Source: Onchidella celtica (Eukaryota; Mollusca; Gastropoda; Systellommatophora; Onchidiidae). From it: DNA of 64,000 nucleotides. The stretch spans positions 28,741,752 to 28,805,751 of the forward strand of contig OZ007575.1 of NCBI GenBank assembly GCA_963931925.1, written 5' to 3'. The position numbers were made by a program, and so were the translations under genes. The notes beneath the pieces are model-generated. The model was not told where the DNA came from, did not search any database, and was given only the letters and a program-made list of their open reading frames with translations. Positions 29,801 to 41,800 of this stretch are shown here, piece after piece (within the stretch, counting starts at the first letter, position 1; every line of letters starts with the position of its first letter).

Positions 29801-32800
29801 TTCAGTTTCAAGTTGAGACATTGTGTACAGTATCCAATAAGTCAAGACGACTTTTAAACTTTATGTTGTGACACAAGCGGCTAACATACACGACGGACTA
29901 TACTTAGAGGGGGAGATGTGGAGTGGCCTACTCGGATATTGTTGTTGAACTATAGAGCAGAGAAATCTGGCAAGAGGAACAGGAAGTGAAGATGAAAGAG
30001 AGGGGAATAAGGGACTGATAGATAAGACAAACAACAATAATCTCTCCGTTAAAGGCATATTCTGTTGATACTGACATGCAGATACATCTTCCGATTCCTG
30101 GTCACTGAATAGCTAAAGGACAAACAAATGTCATATAAAGCCTGACAGCTACTGTAAATTGCGTTGCAATAAACAGCCAAATCTTTTTGCGCATATAGAA
30201 TATTTACTTTTATGCTTTCTCCATATTTTCATTGAAACTAAAACACAGCCTCACAGTGTATAGTTTTGAAATTCAAAGCAGAAACACTTTGTATGCTTGT
30301 CACTACATAAGAAATCTCTCTCTCACCAAACTTTGAGAGCTCTCCTGTAAAATGGGAAAATTGTCCATAAGCCAGTACCTGAATTGGATGATGATATGAT
30401 CTGCTTGTGCTGATGACAAAATGTTCACCAATGAGATGGAATTCAGCATAGTTTGTGTCAGTGACACCTTTTGACATGTAAAAGATTCTCCCTGCCAGTA
30501 AATATTTCCACTCTTTCATTCTGATCAATCCATTTACTGTTTTATTTTTCATTTGTGTCTGGTCCCTATACCATTTTTGTAATATTAACTTTTAAACATT
30601 TTTTTACCAAGACTCTTTGTTTGAATCTTTTCAGATCCATGACAAAATGGAGAAATATGACGTGACTCGTGGGAAACAAAACTGGAATCTTATAAAACGA
30701 GATACCAAAAAACTGAAAATCAACCATGCAACAGATTTCTCTGATGAGCACAAACGACGCATGCAGCAAAATGTGTTTGATAGGTTACTTCATTCAAAGA
30801 AACCTCAGAACAAATAATAATCCTCAGTTTACATGTTATGTGTCTGTTCCACTTTCATAAACTGCTCATTACCAAACCATAATTTGTTACATCATGTCAG
30901 ACCATATTTTAATTTAGTTATTGGGAATCTGAAATAAAGTTCTCAGGATATGAGACTGGCATTTGTCTTCATTCCAATAAATGTATGTAAATACTTCACT
31001 GACAATGTTTAGCCACAACAGTATGACTGTCTGGACAAGTTCTTTATGCTATGGGGGGGGGGGGGGGGGGGGGTTAATGTTCTTTATACATCCATGCCCA
31101 TTTCCTAGACTTATTTGTTTGTCCTTCACTGACACATGTTCCATAATTACAATTAATTAAAACAAGTTTTACTTGTGTTAGCTAAAGTGTTAGGGAGTCA
31201 AGTAGTGTTGGCACTATTTATTGTACCGAAAAGATTCTATGAGAATAAAATAAACAGGTTTCTGGGACTGCACATTTGTCTCCCTGATAGATTTTTCTGT
31301 CCAATGTTTTCACCATCTTATTTATTCACCCATTTATATAATCCCATCCTTCCATTCTCTCATTTTTATGTCAAAAGCAATACAAAATCATCTTTCAACA
31401 CCACTCACTTGTCCCCGAATAACTCCACTTACCACTATTTCACTGCCCAGCCTGTCTCTGTGCATCTGTACAGCTCTGTTGATTTTGCCTTGCAAAGCAA
31501 TCAAATCCTGACTTTCTTCATCTGTGGCCACCTGCAAGATATCACAGAAACCTGACTGATCAGCATGTATATTATATGCTTTTACTTTTTTTGTGTTGGA
31601 AGGGGTAGGGGAGGTTGCTCTCGGTCTCCAACCAAAATTCAAAGTTTCACCCGATCTACAAAGCATTAACAACTTTGCTTGATGAAAAAATACATGTTGC
31701 AATACAGGCCATATCTTCTCCGCATTTCATGTCACTACCCATAACCGATAGAGACCTTTGGCAAAATGACGACATTCCAAAAATTTGGGCTATGTTTCAT
31801 CAAGAGGTCGTCAGTTCAAAGTACTCCTAGAACCATGAAGTCTCCCTCCATCAAAAACACTATTTCAACATTTTCAAGAGCACTGTAAAACAACAAATGA
31901 GGAGTGAGGTCTTACAGAGAAGTGGAAACACTGAAAGGGTTACCTCGGTAGTTATTTTAGGTTGTGGTGGTGCAGGCAATGGCCCTAAGTAGGCTCCTGT
32001 TGATGTCTGCAGAAAGACATGAGGCACATTACAAATTATAGTGAACATCTACCATTTCATCATATCTGGCTTGTTCAATACAAGGCTGTAAACCTTGTTT
32101 CTGTAAGTCTTGTTTCTTATTCCAAACAGTTAACTACTATATAAGTATACATTCAAATTTACTGATGTTTAAATTTTTGTCACATAAACAAATCATGTAC
32201 ACTATTCAGTAGCTTATTCATTGTAATATCAAACTTTCCTACTGTGGACTAAATCTTCATAAGAAATTAACAATATGTAACTTACAGCGATAGCAATCAA
32301 CATGTTTTCTCCCAGGCATATCTGGATCTTTAGACCAAAAAGACAATTGAGACCTCGAATCTGTAAGATTTGAAATTGAATAGCAATGAACTCCATGTAA
32401 TAAGTTTCTGTCATGATCCTTCAAGCAAATCTAAATTATTTAAAAAATGTCCATGTTGTAGTTTTGTTGCATTGTTCTAAAATGATGAAAATTATTGAAA
32501 AACAGCAAATGAGCTCAGGTTAAGTCAACAGATTTAAACATTTTCTACTTGCAGTCCTAAAGACATGTTCTTTATTATGCTATATGTATAGGTCAAGACC
32601 TAAGGACATGGTTTATTGTCAGATACTATTTCCTGCTGTTTCACATTCCCCTGCTTCTGGAGTTCAGATCAATAAACATCTCTTTGTGGTAATGACAAAC
32701 AAACATTGCTATTAAGGTGACCAGTAGGCTCAGGTGAAATACAACACAGGGACTACTGACAGAGAAAATTTCCTGAGTTGTTGAGGTAATGCATCACTTC

Positions 32801-35800
32801 CAACCGCAGAATATATTTAGGCCCATATAAATACTGGATGTTATAAAAACTGTTTACTAAGAAATTTTTTTTTTTTTTTAATCCAGAAATCAGGAAATTT
32901 CCAGAGAATTCCCTGACCTAATAATAATAAGATATAGAAATTAACTGTCCATGGCACAACTCACCTTTAGTTTATTTAACAGCTGATTGTGCACTTCATA
33001 TTCTAGGAATGGTAAACTCTGAAACATACAAATCAAACAGTCAACATTATAGTTTCATATAAAATTGATTCCATTACTTTTTATCCTCCTTGGAATGTTA
33101 GTACAACATCACCAGTCAATCAGCTTGAGATTAAGAGGATGGTAAATAATAATAATAATAATAATGGAATACATTTATGTAGGACTGGTTTCCATAATGA
33201 AAAAGTAACAAAAGTTTTTCTCTCTCTTGCTGTACAAAATATACAAGGATCAAAGGAGACATTATCATTCAGCCCAAGTACATTTCCAATACAGGACCAA
33301 TTTTAGCTCTGTTCTGAATTTCTCAAAGAAACATCTCTTGATCTTTCAGAGACAGCATTCCATACACTTGGGCTAGAGTGAAAAAAGGAGAAGTCCACGT
33401 ATTTAAATGAAAAGCAAAGGGCTAGTGGATGAATTATTTCTGGTTTGCAATGTAAACTAATGTGACTCATGGTAACAAGAATGAGCTTGCATGCTGTAAT
33501 GTAGCCATAATGAGTTTTGATTTTGTGTACAACTTCATGTAAGAAGAATGTCAATGTTTGTCTGTAGCAAGCCACTCACATCACTGACTTCTCTTGCTGA
33601 CTGTTCAGAACTCTTATTTTTGTTCTTGGCTCTACAGACTCTGAAAGATAAATTAAATGTTAAATGACCAACACAAATTTATAGTAATTTTCCATGATTT
33701 TGCAAACTAGGTCATGAAAATGCAACTCTTATCAACATTTAAAAATTTCTATAAATTTTTTTAAGTGCTTATAATTTAAGCCATGTACATTTACTAATTC
33801 TGATCAGGAGAAAGCTGATCCAAAGAAACAATTCACAATAAAAATTCAAAACAGAAGATTTTTTGAAAACAATCATATCAATAATGTTTACAAATGTATT
33901 AAACCTCAAGAGGTAGAATTTGTTTTTAATCCCCAAGCCGTGCCCTAACCATAAAGCCTGCTGACCAGGTCGGTGACCTTACTCACGGGGAATCTTATCT
34001 GGGTCACAATGACCCTTGCTGATATGCGCTGTCTATGTGCTTGATTTGTATTTGATCAGTATGAAAACATTTGCCGCTGTGCCGTATCATACTTGATAAT
34101 GAATTAAACAGTAAAACCTTTGTCTGTATGTCTCTAACCAATGGTCTGACTTATGACACCAAACTGACAGCTGTAATTTTTGTGACAATGAAGCATTATA
34201 ATTAGCCATGCCCCTAAAGCCCTAAACAAACGGTTTCATCCAGATTGGCACCAACGTGGGCATTTGGGGCAAAGGTCATTTCTGAGCTTGTTTCTGACTG
34301 GTTCTAAGATACAGACAACTGTTGATGAAGGTCAGCTTGGGTGAAAATGAGATAATATTGCAAATTTGTTGAGCAACAGTTCACATGTTGATGCTACACC
34401 TTTTCATTGTGTGGGGAGAGCCTTTGAAAGCTTAGTCTTTGTGATTCCGACCGGTGGTTCACTGGCTAACATGTTCATGTCATAATGCCTTTGATTTAGA
34501 AAAGATATAGCGAGGAATAAGATGGTAATCCGATCTCAAAGAGCTAAGTGACCCGGAACATGAAAACACACCTTCTGCGTGGCACGGTCAGCTTGACCCA
34601 CCCGTGTCCGCGCAACTATCCCCACCAACATTTGGGAACTGGAAACTGTATACAATGTACAACCAGCACAGCATAAGGGTTAAATATTATCACAAGAGGA
34701 AAGGATTAGGATTTCATTTTCATGATTAGTGATCATTTAAACATATCATCTAAAAGGATATATTAATATTCACCTAGCCTGTATCAAGCAACCTTTGCTC
34801 CATATAGGTAAATCAAGTGGTGGATCCACTGTGGTAAACAAAACTTCTGGGACACTTTTTCTTCTGCGAAAAAAAAAAGAAGAAAGGCTTTGTGAACATT
34901 ATTATGGCAAAACATTCCAATTCTTTTAATTCATATAACATTACAAAGCAATCTGTCAAGGGGGGGGGAGGGGGGGGTCGATAACTACTATAATAAGCTA
35001 CTTGAATAGGAGAAGACACATCCCTTGCAATAATAGGGTCCTTTCTCCTGTGAGGTCAAGTTTTGCAAAAGAGAAAGTCCCAAAGCCAGGTTACTAAGGA
35101 TGTCATCTCCAGACGAAAGGATGAGTCAAAATTCCAAGAAAGCCCCGTAACTCAAAACCATTCAAAATAATATCAAACTCAACAGTTTAACATTAGTACC
35201 TGCAAATGGCACATTTTGACAATTGAATTTCAAAGGGCAGGCTTGATGGACTGTAAGGAATGTGACACAGAGAGCATCTGCTAGGATTTTCATCTGATCT
35301 GGAAATAGAAAAAGGATGGCATAACTTTCATGCAATGTCATTATTTTATTTTGCAAATGGCAAATGAAAAATTTTCTTATTCTCAAGATACTCATTATCA
35401 ATGGCTCTGTATGTATTCTATTTAGCCATTTTTTTTCCTTTTCTGGAACATCTTATTAACATGAACTCTACAAAAATAATAGGCTGTTTCTACTTTTCAA
35501 TGCAGAAAAGCGGAAGTGAATACACGGCTTTGTTTTCAGAAGACAAAGTCAAAGCAGGAGTTATAAGGAGCCAGTGTTGGCCCTTGGTGGACTGAAACAC
35601 TTTAACCCATACCCCGCGCGCTACCTGTAAAGCCCGCTGCACGGTCAGTGACCTTACTCACGGAGAATCTTATCTGGGGTCACTGACCCGTGCCGCTATG
35701 CGATGACCACAAACGCTGTCCACGTGGTTCGGTTTTTATTGATCCCTATGAAAACATTCGCTGCTATGCCTTATCACGCTTGATAATGAATTAACCAGCA

Positions 35801-38800
35801 AAACCTTAGTCTGTCAGTCTTTAACCAATGATCTGACTTATGATTCCAAACTGACAACTGTAGTTTTCGTGAGAACGAAGCATGGTAACTGGCCACGCCC
35901 TCCCAAGCCCTACACAAATGGTTTCATCCTGATTGACACATACTAATAAACCAATGTGGGCATTTGGGGCAAAGATTATTTCAGAGCTTGTTTCTGATTG
36001 GTTCTTAGATACAGACAACTCCAGATGGTAGTCAGCTTGTGAGAAAATGAGATAATATTGCAAATTTGTTGAGCAACAGTTCGCATGTCGATGTTACATC
36101 TTTTGAAAGTGTGGGGAGAGCCTTTGAAAGCTTAGTCTTTGTGATTCCGACCAGTGGTTCACTGGTTAACATGATCATGTCACAATGCGTTTGATTTAGA
36201 AGAGATACAGTGAACAATAATACGGTGGTTACGTCTCAAAAAATTCAGTAACCTGATGCGTGAAAATAGGGCTTGCGCGTGGCGCGGTCAGCTTGACCTT
36301 CCCGACTTTTGCCGCCCGTGCGGCGTGAGCGCATGCGAGTCAATACCGACAATTGCCGCCCCTCGCAGGGTGAGGGTTAAGTATGACAGTGTTAATTCTC
36401 ATGTAACATGTCATACATTTTCTCAAACAATGTCTATTTCTCTGCAACAAGACGCTTGTTTCATTGAAATATATTGATAAGTGCCAAAACTAATTTAAAA
36501 TAAAAAAAAAAAGCAATGCAATTAGAGTTATCTCCCTTTGCTTGGTCACCAAACAGGCACAGTTGAAGCTCACCTGATATTAGACCAAGTTCACTCTGGT
36601 CTTTAACCTGTGTGTACTAACAGAGATGATGAAAGAGGCAAACCTCTTCAAGCAGAAAGCGATACACTATATTAATATGCTTTATTTAACAGGAAAACAT
36701 GAATGATGAAATACAAGATAATGACATGCAGGCTCTGGACAACTTACCCTTCCATACTGCTCAATGCCTTCATCTGTGCTTGGTTCGCCAGACCAATGTC
36801 CACAAAGAGATGTTTGTCTTTTTCTACACCTTTCTCTGAATGTGGCTGGTGGCCAATGGGACCTGGCGGGACACTGGGTGCCATTACAGGGGTCACTGGG
36901 GCTTTCGTCAGGTCAAAGTTCAAGTTGATCTTGGCAGCTGTTCCCATAGCAGATAGGACAATCACTTCATCGCTGTTCAGCAAAATATGCAAGATTACAT
37001 TCCAAATATTCCAGTAATGAACAATGACAGTCACCATCATAGACAATTAAAAACTGCATGTTAACTCAATCATAAAAAATCTGCCCTTTTATCAAGTAAA
37101 AAAGGCAAGATTATATTCACATATTTCAAGCGGAGCAATCCACTTATACATGCGGAGATCAGAAATAACAAGAACCAGCAATAATTAGAGAATTTCCAAC
37201 CCTCACATATTTTACTTTTTATCTAAGGTATATCTCTATATTCCCCTTTAACCCTCTGAACCCTACCGCCCGCTATAGCAGGCCATTTTCCGGAGTCCTT
37301 ATCCCTACCGCTCGCTTTAGCTGTGACCCCTACCACAGATCTCACAGTCCAACGAGACCTAGAATAGGCAAAAAGAGTCACTTCCGCACACGGGTGACTA
37401 GGAATAAGGTAATTGCAGGTGGTTGCGCCCAGTAATGAGTTTTGTTGTTAGATTTGAGCTGTAAAATCACGATGAAATGAGCGATTGATCAGCCCTCAAC
37501 TTCTGGTCTGAAAAGGCCTAGATCTAGATTGTCAGTTGAGATTGTAAGACAGCTGTTGATGGATTCTGAAGACGAAGAAAGTGATGTTTTTGCTGAATAT
37601 CCAGAAAGTGATTTGGAAAGTGTTCCAGACGATAATGTAGAAGTAGACAGAGATCTAGTTAGATCTAGATCTAGATGAAGAGGTAGATTATGTAAATGTT
37701 CCTGGTCCTGCTGGTGATGAAAGGGGGCGTCAACTTAGGAGGGGGCGTAGTCCTGACCCTGATGCCTATTTAGCACCAAAATGTGGAATACTGGCATTAG
37801 AGGTAAGCTATGCATGTCTTTAGTCTCCCTTCCAAGTTCCATGAAGTTACTGTTCATATATTTTGAGTTATAAACAATAACCTGACATATCCTATATAGG
37901 CCCGGGGGGCCCAGGGAAGGGGGTAAATAAGAGCATAGGGGGCAGGGTTAATGGCATGGAAGAGAGACTCAGTCTGAAACTAATGAGAACTAAAGAGACT
38001 TGGCACTATGAATACATACTGACCAGGTGTGAGACATAAGTCACAACAGAAAGAAACACTTGCAGGTGAGATAAGAGCAGGTATGTACGATGTTTGTGTG
38101 TGTGTGTGTGCAACTGTCTGTGACAGAGAGAGAGAGAGAGAGAAACATGATGCTGTGCTTGGGCCAGAGATGACGACAGATGAACTGAAGGCTTCTGTGA
38201 CTAGACCAGCCAGTGGCCAGTGCTCGCTATAATTATTGTAATTGCTCTCCCTCAGTGATTATGGCAATAAACAAACCAATCAATCATTGCAGCCCTGACC
38301 ACCATGATCAACACCAAGCATGTGCATGATCTAGGGGGAACAGTATTTCTTTGCAAGGGACATACATGCAAATTTAATCACTTATTCAATTGTCTTTACT
38401 TCAAGTTATGGCCTGTAATTGCCATGCCGAAGTTAAAGTGAGGGTTGCCAGGGAAGGTAAGCAATAAAAAAAGCACCTTGTAAGATACTGTCAGGTCTCT
38501 GCTTATGAGAACTACGTTATAACAGCATATCCGCTGTCATCCCAGCTTTCTCATTATCTTCAAGTACCACTACATTCCACTTACACCTTGCCCCATAAGA
38601 CCTATGAAAGCTGATATAAATTTGGATATTTTTTCTTAACAGATAGACATGTTTCAAATCACTGTGTCAATGATCAAAAACAGTTTCAGAAATAGATTCC
38701 ATCAAGACAAAAAGTGGGTGGGAAAAAGCAATTTCATTTTTTGGAACATATAAAGAAACTAACCTTCGTATCTTGTTACAACTGAGCCGTACTGTAAGCC

Positions 38801-41800
38801 ACTGATGATTAGTTTAAAATTCATTACCCAGTTTTCAAGTAACCTAAAGCCATGGGTACCAACTTACTACCAAACTAAGAGCGAATTCAATAAATACATT
38901 TCAGACAAAAAGTTGCTTTTCGAAACTTGTGTAAATGCCTCTGCAGAGTACTGAAACATAAACTGCGAAACACCTTTCACAATTTACAGTAATAATTATC
39001 AGAACTAGAGAAAATTTTATCACTGGCATATGAACACCATGCAAACCCCAGCTCAATGACTACTGCTTCCTGTAATGAAGCACTTTATCTTGCACCAACA
39101 TAATAATCAATGACTACTTTCAATTAAACAACTTCATCATTCGAACAGATTCTCTGCTTTGTGTTCCAAGATTCTTGTCTCTTAGGCTTCAAAACAAACA
39201 AACAAACAAAAATGTTGTACAAGTTACAACTGATATTCAGATCATAACATGACCACTGATAATTACCATTATAGTATATGGCCTTTAGCGTCTTTACAGA
39301 CGGTCTTAGCAGCTAGAATATTCACTTTCACTTTGACTGACAGCTTCTCTCGTGGCTTATTCTACCAATGTTTGACCCGAGAGTGCGATGGCAGTGATTG
39401 CAGGTCAGTCTTTTGGGTTCACTTTGGCGAGTGTTTTCATTCCGCCTCTGTCGTTTTGTCAGGTATGTTTCTTTTGCCTTGAAGTCTATTGCGAGCGTGC
39501 CACTGCGCAATTTTTGTCTCCATCTGCTTCGATCATTTGCAAGGTTCTCCCATTCATTGGGGTCGATGTTGAATGCTTTCATCGTGACCTTGCAAGTGTC
39601 TTTGAATCGCAGATGTGGCCTACCTCTGGGTCGGTTGCCAGTAGCAAGTTCCCCGTAGAGAATTTGTCTGGGGATGCGATCATTTTCCATACGGTGGAGA
39701 TGTCCAAGCCACCGCAGTCTTTTTTTGCCTAGGAGAGCCTGAGTTGATGGAATGTTGGCTCGGCTCAGAACTTCGATATTTGAGATCCTGTCTTGCCACT
39801 TGATCTTGAGAATTTTGCGTAGGCAGCGCAGGTGGAAGGAGTTGAGGGATCTTTCATGTTTGGAGTAGGTGGTCCATGTCTCTGAGCCATACAGCAGGGT
39901 GCTTAGGACGCAAGTTTGGTACACGAGTACCTTTGTTTTGATGGTCAGCTTGCTATTGTTCCACACCCTTTTTGAGAGTTTGCCAAAAGCTGTGGCCGCC
40001 TTTCCTATTCTGGCATTTATTTCAGTTGTTATGTCTGTGCTACCACTGATCGTTGAGCCTAGGTAGCAGAATTTTCCCACTTGCTCCAGAGGAGAGCCAT
40101 TCAGCATGATTGGGTTGGGGTTTCTCAAGCCTTGTGTCAAAACTACAGTTTTTGAGACACTGATCCTTAGCATGAATTTGTCACAGGCTTTGGCAAGGCT
40201 ATTGATGAGAGCCTGGAGCGTGGTTTCATCGTGGGCCATTATAACCAATAATATAACCAAAAAACACATACACAGACTGCTGCTGTTCTACTTTTGGGAT
40301 AATCTTGTTCATGGTTTACATAAAAAAGAGGCCAGTAAACTTGAGCTAGTGTACTGACCAGATCGTGGTCTGTTCTTGATATCCCAGCACTGCGTGACAT
40401 CCTAGTTTGGCTGCATGAGCTTTGATTTCTATCCTCACTTCACTCCACCATGCATCTCTTGTTTCAGGTTCCTCTGATGTGAAAATAAACAATCCAAACA
40501 ACACAGGATTTTCAATTTAAATACCAGATTCACAATTTCATCTCCCTGCTAAAGCCTGACCTTTCACTAACAATACATAACTAAAACTATTACTACAAAA
40601 TATCAGAATGACAGTTGTAGCTTGCTATACTGGCAACTTTGCAGGACCATCAACTTCAGTGAAATCAGTGATATATTAAGACCAGAAGTTCTGTCTGTTT
40701 ACGTTACTACTATACAGCCAGCACTTGCACTGTTGCAGAGTAAGAAAAAATATCCAATCCTTTCTAACAAGAATGTTGAAAATTACACCATCAAAATGAC
40801 CAATCCACAATCAGTATGATAATCTGTATGATACTGCTAAGGTAAGAATACCGCTGGCTGGTCTCTGATAACAAATCTCCAGCTTCTTTCTGCTGCCTAG
40901 ATTCCAAAGTGAGAAGGCAATGCTAACAGAACTACTACAACATAATATATATACAAAATTCTACAAGGACTCAGTTCACATAAATTTGAATAAAATAATA
41001 TATATATTAATTTATATAATAATAATTTATAAAATAAATAATAACAAACAATGAATCAAGTTAAAACTAACAGTTAATGAAAGTTCAAAGGTAAGTTCTG
41101 GATAATATAATAACCCATATTAATATGTTAACTGTAATTCTGTATCACCACTTTGAATCCATTATACATACACCAAAGAGAAGAAATAAGAAAGTACAAA
41201 TTATTAATTTGCTTTTTATTTCTTCATTCATCTGTACAGATAAGCAACTACTGGGTTTCAATTATGTTACATACAGTTATTGCGCTAGGAGTCATTTTTA
41301 AAGATTACACAAACTGGACACTAAAGTGGTGATGACACTGAAATCAACTGTTCCATGCAGTGGACAAAAGCAATTCTCCATTAGACCTTCCTCTGGTGCA
41401 GAAGAAATTTGCCCGCCTGACAGACTTACCAGGATTATGTATCTTATCCAAAAGCTTGACAGAACGAGCAGAGACGACTCCACCCAGGCTCACTATGAAA
41501 CCAACAGGGAAACTACGCATTGTCAGGAAAGGATATTCCTACAAAAATGTACAAAGAAAATAAAGTAAGTTATTCAGCTGGAGCTTAATGAGCAATAGAG
41601 CAACACTGAGTTTCCAGCTACATGGATTCAGAGGAAAACAAAGCAAGGTGTAATCATATTTCTTTTACACACAACATTGTGCTGTGATCATTACATAATC
41701 ATAATTATTTCTTCTTTTCACATTCAAGAACCTTGTGCTGCAAGTATTACATAACTGTTAAATGTTCAAAATTGTACCAAGAAAAAAAGATAATTTTCTG

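Larger units (their letters stand above)
25405..30036 (+). mobile_element. Ty3-type LTR retrotransposon with 120-bp LTRs (decayed)
   Basis: LTRs lie at 25405-25524 and 29917-30036, flanked by the 5-bp duplication ATAAT (25400-25404 and 30037-30041). A TGG start directly follows the left LTR, as a primer-binding site would, and the purine tract AGAGGGGGAGA (29906-29916) touches the right LTR. Domain order is Gag, protease, RT, RNase H, integrase, the usual Ty3 order. I count six differences between the two LTRs over 120 bp, so the insertion is not young. Several frameshifts break gag-pol. It is in the last intron of the ankyrin gene, same strand. Confidence 0.93.
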
